DNA from: Marmoricola sp.
GTDB taxonomy: Bacteria > Actinomycetota > Actinomycetes > Propionibacteriales > Nocardioidaceae
Direction of reading: 5' to 3'
DNA length: 64,000 nucleotides
Assembly: GCA_025964795.1 (NCBI GenBank)
Contig: JAOPYC010000123.1
Location: 1 to 64,000 of the forward strand
In this document: piece by piece, positions 18,266 through 27,625 of the stretch
How positions within the stretch are numbered: position 1 is the stretch's first letter
Layout of the letters: each line of letters starts with the position of its first letter
Made by a program: the position numbers and the translations under genes
The notes under the pieces: generated by a model
What the model was told of the DNA's origin: nothing
Database searches by the model: none
The model's input: the letters and a program-made list of their open reading frames with translations, nothing else

Positions 18266-19072
18266 TCAGAGACCGATCCAGAGCTCGTCGAGCTTGGCGC
18301 CGGCGGCCAGCTTGGGCGGCGAGTGGTACGCCGTCCTGCTGTGCGCCAGGCCCAGCGACAGCGTGGCCTCGGTCATCTTCAGGGCCGCCTTGGACGGGTT
18401 CACCACCGGCACCCCGAGCTCCCGCGTCATCTGCTCCGCCACGTCGAGGAAGCCCATGCTCATGCAACCAAGGACGAGCGCATCGGCGCCGTCCTGCTCC
18501 ACCGCGATCCTGCCCTGCTCGATCATCCGCTCCAGCGCCGCGTCGGGCTGCTGGTTGACCTCCAGAACCGACGTCTCGATGAAGCGGATCGAGGCCAGCG
18601 CCTCCAGGGCGCCGGCCTCCCAGGTCAGCCTCCGCAGCGCCGGCACGATGCTGGCCGTGACGGTGACGATGCTGAACCGGTGGCCGAGCGTGGTGGCGAG
18701 CGCGATGGACACTCCTGCGGGACCGGTGACCAGCATGTTCGAGATCTCCCGCAGGCCGTCGAGCCCCGGATCCCCGAAGCAGCCGACGATCGCAGCGTCG
18801 TACCCCTCGTCCTCCAGCTGCCGGACGAGCCTCGCCGTAGGCGGGATCGACAGGTACTCCTCGTACATCGACTCGATGGAGGCCGGGCCCGAGTCGACGG
18901 GGAACACCCGGACCTCCGTCCCGGCACCGGCCCACGAGGCCAGCTTCTGCTCCCTGCGGGTCACCTCCGCGGCACCCAGGGCCGTCCGGTGAATGGGCCC
19001 GGGGATGACGTAGGCGATCCGCTCCCCAGCAGGCGCCTCGCGGCCCTCGGTGTGGTACTCGCCTGTGACCAT
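18266..19072 (-). CDS. Aspartate/glutamate/hydantoin racemase family protein
   Basis: 268 residues from the ATG at 19072, which follows a strong GGGAGG site. The two catalytic cysteines of this cofactor-independent family are in place: Cys98 in VGCFGDPG and Cys203 in LGCMSMG. GCFGDPG is closest to hydantoin racemases, which invert 5-substituted hydantoins, but related members act on Asp, Glu or as amide hydrolases. It is divergent from the M19 dipeptidase gene, with a copy of the island operator between them. Together they suggest that the pathway handles D- or racemic amino acid derivatives (inference). Confidence 0.85.
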   Translation of the reverse strand: MVTGEYHTEGREAPAGERIAYVIPGPIHRTALGAAEVTRREQKLASWAGAGTEVRVFPVDSGPASIESMYEEYLSIPPTARLVRQLEDEGYDAAIVGCFGDPGLDGLREISNMLVTGPAGVSIALATTLGHRFSIVTVTASIVPALRRLTWEAGALEALASIRFIETSVLEVNQQPDAALERMIEQGRIAVEQDGADALVLGCMSMGFLDVAEQMTRELGVPVVNPSKAALKMTEATLSLGLAHSRTAYHSPPKLAAGAKLDELWIGL

Positions 19073-19131
19073 GTTGGCCTCCCTTCGGCGGCCCCACGGC
19101 ACGCCGTACGTGATGATCGACTACGCGACCT

Positions 19132-19148
19132 TCGCAGGAATCCTGCAT
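19132..19148. promoter_or_regulatory. Island operator copy between racemase and dipeptidase genes
   Basis: TCGCAGGAATCCTGCAT is a near-perfect palindrome (GCAGGA/TCCTGC around one base) and matches the sites near the lrp gene. It lies 60 bp upstream of the racemase start and 166 bp upstream of the dipeptidase start. Confidence 0.6.
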
Positions 19149-19313
19149 AACAGCAATAGTTGTCGGGGCATACTGTCGCTTAGAGCGGATTTGATGCATG
19201 ATTGCCTCCAGCAAGCGGCCGAACTCTGGCTTCACGAAGTGTCCGAGCCTCGTGCCGCACATCCGACCGGGCCACGCTCACCAGCTGCCCCCACGATCAG
19301 GAGATGTCGATAC

Positions 19314-20540
19314 ATGACCCCCAGCAACGAGTTCGCGGTGGACTTCCGCGAGACCCGCTACAAGGGCTACAAGTCCTACTCGTACCTGAAGGGCGGAAGC
19401 GACTACGACGAGTTCGAACTGGCTCCGGAGCTGGGCAGGATGCCGCTGTACGACCTCGGCCTGGACGCAGAGCAGCACGAGCGCACCCGCACCCTGGTCG
19501 ACGACAACATCATCATCAGCCTGCACGACCACCCGCAGGTCTTCCCCCAGGACATGACCCAGGTCCGGGACTACATCCGCACCGGTCGCGAGCACACCGG
19601 CTACGAGGGCCTGTCCCGCTCGGGCATGACCGCCGTGTTCGACAACCTGATGGACGGCACCGCCTGCGTCACCAGCAAGTGCGGCTGGAAGTGGGACGAC
19701 ATCATCTACGACATCGGGATGCGACTCTCCGACATCTCCCACCAGGACTACGTTCGGATCGCCTACTCCCTCGAAGACATCACCCGCGCCCACGACCAGG
19801 GTGAGCTGGCACTCGTCCTCAGCCTCGAGGCCTCCACCCCCATCGAGAACGAGGTCGACCGGATCGACATCCTCTACGGCTTGGGAGTGCGCCAGATGGG
19901 CATCGCCTACTCCGAGGCCAACACCCTCGGTTCGGGCCTCAAGGAGCGAGGCGACGGCGGCCTGACGGCATTCGGCCGACGGGCCGTGGAGCGGATGAAC
20001 AGCCTCGGCATGGCGATCGACGTCTCCCACTCGGGCGACCGCACCTGCATGGACACCTACGAGCAGTCCAGCAAGCCCGTGCTGATCACTCACGCCGGAG
20101 CGCGGGCACTCTGGCCCACGCCGCGCATGAAGCCCGACGAAGTACTGCGCGGCTGTGCGGAGACCGGCGGCGTCATCGGCATCGAGGCCGCCCCGCACAC
20201 GACCCTCTCCGATGCGCACCCGCTGCACTCGCTGGAGTCCGTGATGGATCACTTCAGCTACTGCGTCGACCTCATGGGCATCGACCACGTCGCATTCGGC
20301 CCGGACACGCTGTACGGCGACCACGTCGCCCTGCACAAGACCTTCGCGGCGAGTCTCGGCGTGCACGACGCCCAGAACGGGCCCAGCTACGAAGAGGTGC
20401 CCTACGTGGCCGGCCTCGAGAACCCCACCGAGTGCTTCTTCAACATCGTCGGCTGGCTGGTCAAGAACGGCTACAGCGACGAGGACATCAAGAAGGTCAC
20501 TGGCGGCAACATCATGCGGGTACTCGGCCAGATCTGGTAG
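19314..20540 (+). CDS. M19-family (membrane dipeptidase-like) metallopeptidase
   Basis: 408 residues from the ATG at 19314 (AGGAGA upstream); the frame is open further upstream but without support. TIM-barrel dinuclear zinc hydrolase related to renal dipeptidase. Likely metal or catalytic residues: His71 and His73 (SLHDHP), Glu172 (LSLEAS), His239 (VSHSG), His260 (THAGAR), Asp331 (GPDT). The first motif reads HDH rather than the classical HxD. No signal peptide, so it acts in the cytoplasm on an imported substrate. Bacterial members cleave dipeptides, often with a D-residue, or related amides. It pairs with the divergent racemase gene. Confidence 0.88.
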   Translation: MTPSNEFAVDFRETRYKGYKSYSYLKGGSDYDEFELAPELGRMPLYDLGLDAEQHERTRTLVDDNIIISLHDHPQVFPQDMTQVRDYIRTGREHTGYEGLSRSGMTAVFDNLMDGTACVTSKCGWKWDDIIYDIGMRLSDISHQDYVRIAYSLEDITRAHDQGELALVLSLEASTPIENEVDRIDILYGLGVRQMGIAYSEANTLGSGLKERGDGGLTAFGRRAVERMNSLGMAIDVSHSGDRTCMDTYEQSSKPVLITHAGARALWPTPRMKPDEVLRGCAETGGVIGIEAAPHTTLSDAHPLHSLESVMDHFSYCVDLMGIDHVAFGPDTLYGDHVALHKTFAASLGVHDAQNGPSYEEVPYVAGLENPTECFFNIVGWLVKNGYSDEDIKKVTGGNIMRVLGQIW

Positions 20541-20581
20541 AGCGAATCGCGCTCGAAAGGGCGCAGCCCGAGTGACGGCCC

Positions 20582-20619
20582 ACCGTGGCCCCGCGCAGAT
20601 ACGCGCGCGGGGCCGCGGT
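20582..20619 (+). terminator. Hairpin terminator after the dipeptidase gene
   Basis: Arms 20582-20596 and 20605-20619 pair with one mismatch (core GGCCCCGCGC/GCGCGGGGCC) around an 8-nt loop, 42 bp after the dipeptidase stop; a weak T-containing tail follows. Confidence 0.7.
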
Positions 20620-20724
20620 TGGGCCTTTGAGCAGACCCACCGAGCCCGCACCGCTCAATTCCTTGCGGACTGCGTGCGGACCGGAGAGGGGTGCACCCCC
20701 CTTGACCTGCGGTTTTACGTCGAT

Positions 20725-21801
20725 TTAGACGTTGAAGCGGAACTCCACCACGTCGCCGTCGGCCATCACGTAGTCCTTGCCCTCCATGCGGACCTTGCCG
20801 GCGGACTTGGCGGCGGTCATCGAGCCGGTGGCGACGAGGTCGTCGTAGGAGACGATCTCGGCCTTGATGAAGCCCTTCTGGAAGTCGGTGTGGATCACGC
20901 CGGCGGCCTCGGGGGCGGTGGCGCCCTTCTTGATGGTCCAGGCGCGCGCTTCCTTGGGACCGGCGGTGAGGTAGGTCTGCAGGCCGAGGGTGTCGAAGCC
21001 GACGCGGGCGAGCACGTCGAGACCGGGCTCGTCGACGCCCATCTCGGCGAGCATCTCGCGGGCCTCCTCGTCGTCGCCGAGCTCGACCAGCTCGGCCTCG
21101 AACTTCGCGTCCAGGAAGATCGCCTCGGCAGGGGCGATGAGGTCGCGCATCTGCTGCTTCAGCGACTCGTCGGAGAGCTCGTCGGCGTCGCAGTTGAAGA
21201 CGTAGATGTAGGGCTTCGCGGTCAGCAGGGAGAGCTCGCGGACCAGGGCCAGGTCGACCTTGGTGGCGATGATCGGGGTCCCGGCCTCCAGGTGCTCCTT
21301 GGCCTCCTGGGCGGCGGCGAGGTTGGCGGCGATCGCCTTGTTGCCGCGCGCCTCCTTCTCCAGCCGGGGGATCGCCTTCTCCACCGTCTGGAGGTCGGCC
21401 AGGATCATCTCGGTCTGGATCGTGGAGATGTCGGAGGCGGGGTTCACCTCACCGTCGACGTGGGTGACGTCCTCGTCGCGGAAGACCCGGGTGACCTGGC
21501 AGATCGCGGCGGCCTCGCGGATGTGGGACAGGAACTTGTTGCCCAGCCCCTCCCCCTCGGAGGCGCCCTTGACGATGCCGGCGATGTCGACGAACTCGAC
21601 GGTCGCGGGCAGCTGCTTGGCGGAGGAGAAGATCTCTGCGAGCTTGCCGAGCCGCTCGTCCGGGACCGCCACGACGCCCACGTTGGGCTCGATCGTGGCG
21701 AACGGGTAGTTCGCCGCCAGGACGTTGTTCTTGGTCAGGGCGTTGAAGAGGGTCGACTTGCCCGCGTTGGGGAGACCGACGATGCCGATGGTGAGTGCCA
21801 C
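20725..21801 (-). CDS. ychF: Obg-family ATPase YchF
   Basis: 358 residues, the universal P-loop NTPase YchF/OLA1, which binds ribosomes and prefers ATP. P-loop GLPNAGKST at residues about 9-17, G3-like DIAG and the altered specificity motif typical of YchF are seen, then a coiled-coil region (about 130-200) and a C-terminal TGS domain ending in GDVVEFRFNV. Length matches the family. The start is a GTG (21801) with TAGACT 8 nt upstream, possibly a leaderless -10. A frameshifted channel gene lies just upstream on the same strand. Confidence 0.95.
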   Translation of the reverse strand: MALTIGIVGLPNAGKSTLFNALTKNNVLAANYPFATIEPNVGVVAVPDERLGKLAEIFSSAKQLPATVEFVDIAGIVKGASEGEGLGNKFLSHIREAAAICQVTRVFRDEDVTHVDGEVNPASDISTIQTEMILADLQTVEKAIPRLEKEARGNKAIAANLAAAQEAKEHLEAGTPIIATKVDLALVRELSLLTAKPYIYVFNCDADELSDESLKQQMRDLIAPAEAIFLDAKFEAELVELGDDEEAREMLAEMGVDEPGLDVLARVGFDTLGLQTYLTAGPKEARAWTIKKGATAPEAAGVIHTDFQKGFIKAEIVSYDDLVATGSMTAAKSAGKVRMEGKDYVMADGDVVEFRFNV

Positions 21802-21812
21802 GGGCGGGGAGT

Positions 21813-23320
21813 CTACGGGCGACCGGGACGGCCGGACGAATCGGCGACCGTACGACGCAGCAACAGCAGCAGCTCCTCGTAGGGGCCCACCAGGGTGGCG
21901 ACATCCCCCGCGGCGAACGCTGTCTCCCGCCGGGGCAGGTTGACCACGCTGCCGTCACCGCGGGCCAGGCAGACCACCCGCAGCCGCGCGGACAGGTCTC
22001 GCATCTCCGTCCCGGCGAGCGCCTCCCCCACGGAGAGCCGAGCGACCAGCATCGGCAGGCCACCGACGTACAGCGTCTGCAGCACGTCCATCCCCAGCGC
22101 GGCACCCACGAACCACGGCGCCGCCAGCGCGGCCGGCGAGCGGACGTTGCGGAAGTCGAAGCTGCCCGACACGGTCCCGGCCAGCCGGCGGTCGAAGACC
22201 CGGAGCACGACGGGGACCTCGAGCCAGCGGTCCTCGAGCAGGTCGCGTACGGCGAGGCCGGTCTCGATGTTGACCAGGTCGTCGCTGGTCATCACCGCCA
22301 CCCCCCCGCGCCTCGTCGAGGCCCACGGCCGACCAGGTGTCCGGCAGCGTCGCGTCGGCGATCACGACGTGCACCTGCTGGGCCCGCAGCGGGGCGAGGA
22401 AGCGGTTGTCGTCGTCCGCCTCGACGACGACGTCGATGTCCTGGGCCCGCAGCCCCTCGACCACGGCCTGCCCGACGGCCCCGAGGCCCACCACGATGAC
22501 GTGACCGCTCAGCCCGGTGACCCGCCGGCGACCGAGCGAGGAGGCGATGGTGCGGCTGATCAGCACGTTGGTGAGCAGCGCGAAGAACACCGTTGCCAGG
22601 GTGGCACCGACCACCATCAGGAAGATCGCCCAGGTGCGCAGCCACGCGTGCTGGTCGCGGAAGTAGAAGTCGCCGAACCCGACGGTGCCGCTCGTCTCGA
22701 TGGTGAAGTAGAGCGCGTCCAGGACCGACATCCCGGTGCCGTCGGGCTCGCGGTAGCCGAGGGTCAGCACCACCACCGAGACGGAGGCCAGCGAGGCGAG
22801 CGCGACCAGGGCGCGCTTGATCCGCCGGTCGAGGCCGCGCAGCCCGAACAGCAGCAGGTTGGCCGGTCGCTTCTGCCGCGGCCGGGGTGCGCGGGCACCC
22901 ACGAACGCCCTGTCCGTACGACGACCGGGCTGCTCGACCAGCCCGGCGGCGGTCACTGCCTGGGCCGCGCCGACGAGCACGACGAGGAAGTCCTGGCCCT
23001 CGAGGCGCAGCGGGTGGACCCCCGACCTCAGGCACGCCTCGACGACGCTGGGCGCAGCGAGACCGGCGGCGTCGAGGACAACCACGCCAGCGTGCGCAGG
23101 TCGTCGCTCTCGATGCAGACGATCGCCTCCGCGCCGGCCGGCCCGGCGGCGTGCAGCGTCTTGGCCTGGCGCGCGTCGGCGGCCAGCCACTCCACCCCCA
23201 GGTCGGCCAGCAGCGGGGCAGCCGCAGGTCGGGCGCGTCGTTGACCACGATCGACGGGACGCCGGCCAGGTGCAGCTGCTCCACCATCCGCAGGCCGTCG
23301 TCGTGCAGGCCGCAGACCAC
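21813..23320 (-). pseudogene. Potassium channel with RCK/TrkA domains, three frameshifts
   Basis: The minus strand encodes pieces of one protein in shifting frames: an N-terminal TrkA-N-like part (VCGLHDDGLRMVEQLHLAG), then GVEWLAADARQAKTLHAAG, then a two-helix pore with filter TSGTVGFGDF, a second TrkA-N domain (VIVVGLGAVGQAVVEGL), then MTSDDLVNIETGLAVRDLL and a C-terminal TrkA-C-like part. Breaks lie at 23215-23218 (a four-G run, one base short), near 23085-23090 (one base short) and at 22301-22307 (a seven-C run, one base long); one-base repairs rejoin all frames. The start is unclear: GTG 23320 lies just inside the first domain. Either a decaying gene or sequencing errors. Confidence 0.85.
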
Positions 23321-23557
23321 GACGTGTCCCTCGCGCGCGCTCCAGCCCGCGGGCGAGGGGGTGAGAGGCTAGGAGTGTGCAGTGACTTCGTGTCGATCGT
23401 GTTAAGCAGCCGGGTTGTCCCGAGGTGTGGCGCGCGCCACAGTGGGTAGTGAGAGAGGTACGACCAGCGACCCCCGACGAGGTCGCCGTGCCCCCAGCAG
23501 AGCACCGCGCTGTGGAGTACGCCCCCACGCACGACGACGCACGCCCCGGAGGCGCTC

Positions 23558-25057
23558 GTGACCAACCTGGCCGACAACCTGACCAAGACCGCTGAGAAGC
23601 ACGGTGACCGCCCAGCCGTGAAGCTGGACGACTTCGTGCTCACCTACGCGGAGCTCCAGGACGGCGCCGGCCGGGTGGCGGCGCTGCTCAAGGACAAGGG
23701 CGTCGAGCCCGGCGACCGGGTCGGCCTGGTTCTCCCCAACGTTCCCCACTTCCCGGTGCTGTTCTACGGCGCGATCTCGATGGGCGCGGTCGTCGTACCC
23801 ATGAACCCGCTGCTCAAGGGCCGCGAGGTGAAGTACTACCTCGAGGACTCCGGCGCCAAGATCGTGTTCGCCTGGAAGGACATGGCCGAGGAGGCCGGCA
23901 AGGGCGCCGAGGCGGTCGGCATCGAGTGCGTCGAGGTCGGCGACGACTTCGTCGAGGTGCTCGCCGGCCACGAGCCCGACACCGAGGTGGTCAGCCGCGA
24001 GGACGACGACAACGTGGTGCTCCTCTACACCTCGGGCACCACCGGCCAGCCCAAGGGCGCCGAGCTCACCCACCACAACATGATCACCAACGCCGCGACC
24101 AGCGCCGAGACCCTCGTCGAGCTCACCGAGGAGGACGTGGTGATGGGCTGCCTCCCGCTCTTCCACGTCTTCGGGCTCACCTGCGGGCTGAACGCGTCGG
24201 TGCTCAAGGGCTCCTGCCTGACCCTGATCCCGCGCTTCGACCCCGGCAAGGCGCTCGAGGTCGTGGCGCGCGACCACGTCACGGTCTTCGAGGGCGTCCC
24301 GACGATGTACGCCGGGATGCTGCACGCCGACGGGGCCGAGGACGCCGACATGTCCAGCCTGCGCACCTGCATCTCCGGCGGCTCGGCGATGCCGGTCGAG
24401 GTGATGAAGAACTTCGAGAAGACCTTCGACTGCATCGTGCTCGAGGGCTACGGCCTCTCTGAGACCTCACCGGTTGCGTCCTTCAACCAGCCCGGCCAGG
24501 AGCGCAAGCCCGGCTCGATCGGCACGCCGGTGCGCGGTGTCGAGATGAAGATCGTCGACGACGACCGCAAGGACGTCGACCAGGGCGAGGTCGGTGAGAT
24601 CGCCATCAAGGGCGAGAACATCATGAAGGGCTACTGGGGCCGCGAGGAGGACACCGCCGAGGCCATCCAGGACGGCTGGTTCACCACCGGCGACATGGCC
24701 AAGGTGGACGAGGACGGCTACTTCTTCATCGTCGACCGCAAGAAGGACCTGATCATCCGCGGCGGCCAGAACGTGTATCCGGCAGACATCGAGGAGGCGC
24801 TGTATCGCTACCCCGGGGTCGTGGAGGCGGCCGTGATCGGCATCGAGGACGACAACCTCGGCGAGGAGGTCGGCGCCGCCGTCGCGTTGAAGGACGGCTA
24901 CGACGTCGATGGCGAGGAGCTGCAGGCGTTCGCGAAGGAGCGGCTGGCGGCGTACAAGTACCCCCGGGCGGTGTGGATCGTCGACGAGCTGCCCAAGGGC
25001 CCGACCGGCAAGATCCTGCGGCGCGAGGTCGAGGCCCCGGAGAAGGCTCCGAAGTGA
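23558..25057 (+). CDS. Acyl-CoA synthetase (long-chain fatty acid-CoA ligase type)
   Basis: 499 residues, ANL-superfamily adenylate-forming enzyme that activates a carboxylic acid with ATP and CoA. P-loop-like [20 protein letters not shown], the hinge region [25 protein letters not shown] (read in parts) and C-terminal catalytic Lys motif PTGKILRRE are present. GTG start at 23558 with GGAGG upstream. Its stop overlaps the phaC start (GTGA at 25054-25057), so it is the first gene of a four-gene polyhydroxyalkanoate unit and may recycle or supply acyl-CoA for it. Chain length is not readable from sequence. Confidence 0.92.
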   Translation: MTNLADNLTKTAEKHGDRPAVKLDDFVLTYAELQDGAGRVAALLKDKGVEPGDRVGLVLPNVPHFPVLFYGAISMGAVVVPMNPLLKGREVKYYLEDSGAKIVFAWKDMAEEAGKGAEAVGIECVEVGDDFVEVLAGHEPDTEVVSREDDDNVVLLYTSGTTGQPKGAELTHHNMITNAATSAETLVELTEEDVVMGCLPLFHVFGLTCGLNASVLKGSCLTLIPRFDPGKALEVVARDHVTVFEGVPTMYAGMLHADGAEDADMSSLRTCISGGSAMPVEVMKNFEKTFDCIVLEGYGLSETSPVASFNQPGQERKPGSIGTPVRGVEMKIVDDDRKDVDQGEVGEIAIKGENIMKGYWGREEDTAEAIQDGWFTTGDMAKVDEDGYFFIVDRKKDLIIRGGQNVYPADIEEALYRYPGVVEAAVIGIEDDNLGEEVGAAVALKDGYDVDGEELQAFAKERLAAYKYPRAVWIVDELPKGPTGKILRREVEAPEKAPK

Positions 25058-26778
25058 GCGCCGCCACGAAGGCCGAGGCGCGGATCCACGAGGTCGACGA
25101 GGACCAGGGCGGCAACGACGTCGCCACGCCGCTCGACCTGCTGCTGGCCGACGCGACGAGCAGCCCGCTCCGGCGCTTCCTCCCGGGGATGTCGGGCGTC
25201 CGGTTCACCGCGAGCCTCGCCCGGCACCCGGGAAGGATCGCCGGTCGCACCGTCGAGCTCGCCACGGAGCTGGCGAAGATCGGGCTCGGTCGCTCCGAGC
25301 TCGAGGCCGCCGAGAAGGACCGCCGCTTCGCCGAGGAGGGCTGGGCCAAGAACCCGCTGCTCAAGCGCACGCTGCAGGGCTACCTCGCGGTCGGCGCCGC
25401 ATTGCGCGGCCTCGTCGAGGACGCCGGCCTCGACTGGGGCGACGACCAGCGGATGAGCTTCATCATCGACAACCTCGTCGAGGCCTCCGCCCCGAGCAAC
25501 AACCCGTTCCTGAACCCCAAGGTGCTCAAGCGCGTCATCGACACCGGCGGCGGCAACCTGGTCGAGGGCGGCCGGCGCTTCGTCCGCGACTTCGCCAGCG
25601 CCCCGCGGGTGCCGTCGATGGTCGAGCCCGATGCCTTCGAGGTCGGCACCGACCTCGCGGTCACGCCCGGGTCGGTGGTGCTGCGCACGGACGTCTTCGA
25701 GCTGATCCAGTACACCCCGCAGACCGCCAAGGTCCGCGAGGTCCCGCTGCTCATCGTGCCGCCGACCATCAACAAGTACTACGTGATCGACCTCGCCGAG
25801 CAGCGCTCCCTCGTGGAGCACCTCGTCGCCGGCGGGCAGCAGGTCTACTGCATCTCCTGGCGCAACCCCGACGCCCGGCACGCCGACTGGGGGCTGGACA
25901 CCTACGCCCGGTCGATCATCGAGGCCATGGACGCGGCCCAGGCCATCTCTCGTCAGGACAAGATCGCGATGCTGGGCATCTGCTCCGGCGGGATGATCGC
26001 CTCGATGCTGCTCGGGCACCTGGCCGCCATCGGCGACCTCGACCGGGTCGCCGCGTTCAGCCTCGCCGTCACGGTGCTCGACCAGGACCAGGCCGGCCTG
26101 CCGAGCGCGCTGCTGTCCCACAAGGCCGCGGCAGCCTCGACCCGGGCCTCGGCCGAGAAGGGCTACCTCGACGGCAAGGTGCTCGCCGAGGTGTTCGCCT
26201 GGCTGCGGCCCAACGACCTGATCTGGAACTACTGGGTGAACAACTACCTGCTCGGCTACCCGCCGAAGGCGTTCGACATCCTCTACTGGAACGCCGACCC
26301 GGTCCGGATGACGGCCGCGATGCACCGCGACTTCATGGACCTCGCGATCAGCAACAGCCTCACCCAGCCGGGTGCCTCCACGCTGCTCGGCAGCGACATC
26401 GACCTCGGCTTGGTCGACACCGACACCTATGTCGTCGCGGGGATCGCGGACCACCTGTGCAAGTGGCAGTCCTGCTACCAGACCACCCAGCTCTTCGGCG
26501 GTGACACCAAGTTCGTGCTCTCCACCAGTGGTCACATCGCCGCGATGGTGAACCCGCCCGGCAACCCCAAGGCGAGCTTCCAGACCGCGAGCAGCAACCC
26601 CGCGGACACCCAGGAGTGGCTCGAGAAGGCCAGCAAGGTCAAGGGCAGCTGGTGGGACGACTACGTCGACTGGCTGGCCGAGCGCACGGGCCCGGAGCGC
26701 AACAAGCCGCGCAAGCTCGGCAACGCGACCTACGAGCCCCTCTGCGAAGCACCCGGCACCTATGTCCATGACCGCTGA
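25054..26778 (+). CDS. phaC: Polyhydroxyalkanoate synthase (class I type)
   Basis: 574 residues from the GTG at 25054. Polymerises 3-hydroxyacyl-CoA into PHA storage granules. The PhaC N-terminal domain ([20 protein letters not shown]) precedes an alpha/beta hydrolase core with catalytic Cys310 in the lipase-like box GICSGG, Asp466 (GIADHL) and His494 (TSGHIAAM). Length fits class I enzymes that work without PhaE or PhaR. It overlaps the ligase gene upstream and the hydrolase gene downstream, so the unit is tightly coupled. Confidence 0.95.
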   Translation: MSAATKAEARIHEVDEDQGGNDVATPLDLLLADATSSPLRRFLPGMSGVRFTASLARHPGRIAGRTVELATELAKIGLGRSELEAAEKDRRFAEEGWAKNPLLKRTLQGYLAVGAALRGLVEDAGLDWGDDQRMSFIIDNLVEASAPSNNPFLNPKVLKRVIDTGGGNLVEGGRRFVRDFASAPRVPSMVEPDAFEVGTDLAVTPGSVVLRTDVFELIQYTPQTAKVREVPLLIVPPTINKYYVIDLAEQRSLVEHLVAGGQQVYCISWRNPDARHADWGLDTYARSIIEAMDAAQAISRQDKIAMLGICSGGMIASMLLGHLAAIGDLDRVAAFSLAVTVLDQDQAGLPSALLSHKAAAASTRASAEKGYLDGKVLAEVFAWLRPNDLIWNYWVNNYLLGYPPKAFDILYWNADPVRMTAAMHRDFMDLAISNSLTQPGASTLLGSDIDLGLVDTDTYVVAGIADHLCKWQSCYQTTQLFGGDTKFVLSTSGHIAAMVNPPGNPKASFQTASSNPADTQEWLEKASKVKGSWWDDYVDWLAERTGPERNKPRKLGNATYEPLCEAPGTYVHDR

Positions 26779-27625
26779 GGCCCGCCGCACGAGCGACGGG
26801 CGGGACCGAATCCGCACCATCGCCGTGCGAGGCATCGCGGCGCGCGTCTCGGTGCGCCCCGGCCGGGGCCGGTTCGTCGACGAGCCGCCGCTGCTGCTGT
26901 GCAACGGGATCGGGGCGAGCCTGGAGGCGCTGCAGCCGTTCGTGGACGCCCTCGACCCCGACCGCGGCGTGGTGCGCTTCGACGTGCCCGGCGTCGGCGG
27001 CAGCGCCCTCCCGCCGCTGCCCTACCCGATCGCCGCGCTCTCCTCGTGGGTGACCGCACTGATGGCCAAGCTGGGGCACCAGCGCTTCGACGTCCTCGGC
27101 CTGTCCTGGGGCGGCGGCCTCGCCCAACAACTCGCCGTCCAGTCCCGCAAGCGCGTACGCCGCGTGGTGCTGGTCGCGACCGGCACCGGCGCCCTGATGG
27201 TTCCGGCGCACCCACGTGTGCTGGCCCGGATGCTCACGCCGAGGCGGCACCGCGACCCGGCGTACGCCGCGGCCATCGCCCCGGAGATCTACGGCGGCTC
27301 CATGCGCACCCACCCGGAGGTCGGCGCCAAGCTGCTCCACGACGCCACCCGGGCGGGGCCGAAGCGGGGCTACTACTACCAGCTGGCCGCGATGACCGGT
27401 TGGAGCAGCCTGCCGTTCCTGGGCCTGGTCCGCCAACCCACCCTGGTGATGGGCGGCGACGACGACCCGATCATCCCGGTGGCCAACCCGAGGATGCAGG
27501 CGGCGCTGATCCCGAACGCGCGGCTGCACGTCTACCACGGCGGCCACCTCGCGCTGCTGACCGAGGCGCATGACCTGGCTCTCGTGATCGAAGCCTTTCT
27601 CGATGAGGAGAACCGCCATGAGTGA
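26762..27625 (+). CDS. phaZ: Alpha/beta hydrolase, probable intracellular PHA depolymerase
   Basis: 287 residues. Alpha/beta hydrolase with nucleophile elbow GLSWGG (Ser near residue 117), acid residue region MGGDDDPIIP and His in YHGGHLALL. The GLSWGGGLAQQLA box and the position right after phaC match intracellular medium-chain PHA depolymerases (PhaZ) of pseudomonads and actinobacteria, which break down stored polymer. The first 17 bp overlap phaC; ATG 26762 or 26768 could be the start. The name rests on motif and context, so a plain esterase is still possible. Confidence 0.8.
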   Translation: MSMTAEARRTSDGRDRIRTIAVRGIAARVSVRPGRGRFVDEPPLLLCNGIGASLEALQPFVDALDPDRGVVRFDVPGVGGSALPPLPYPIAALSSWVTALMAKLGHQRFDVLGLSWGGGLAQQLAVQSRKRVRRVVLVATGTGALMVPAHPRVLARMLTPRRHRDPAYAAAIAPEIYGGSMRTHPEVGAKLLHDATRAGPKRGYYYQLAAMTGWSSLPFLGLVRQPTLVMGGDDDPIIPVANPRMQAALIPNARLHVYHGGHLALLTEAHDLALVIEAFLDEENRHE

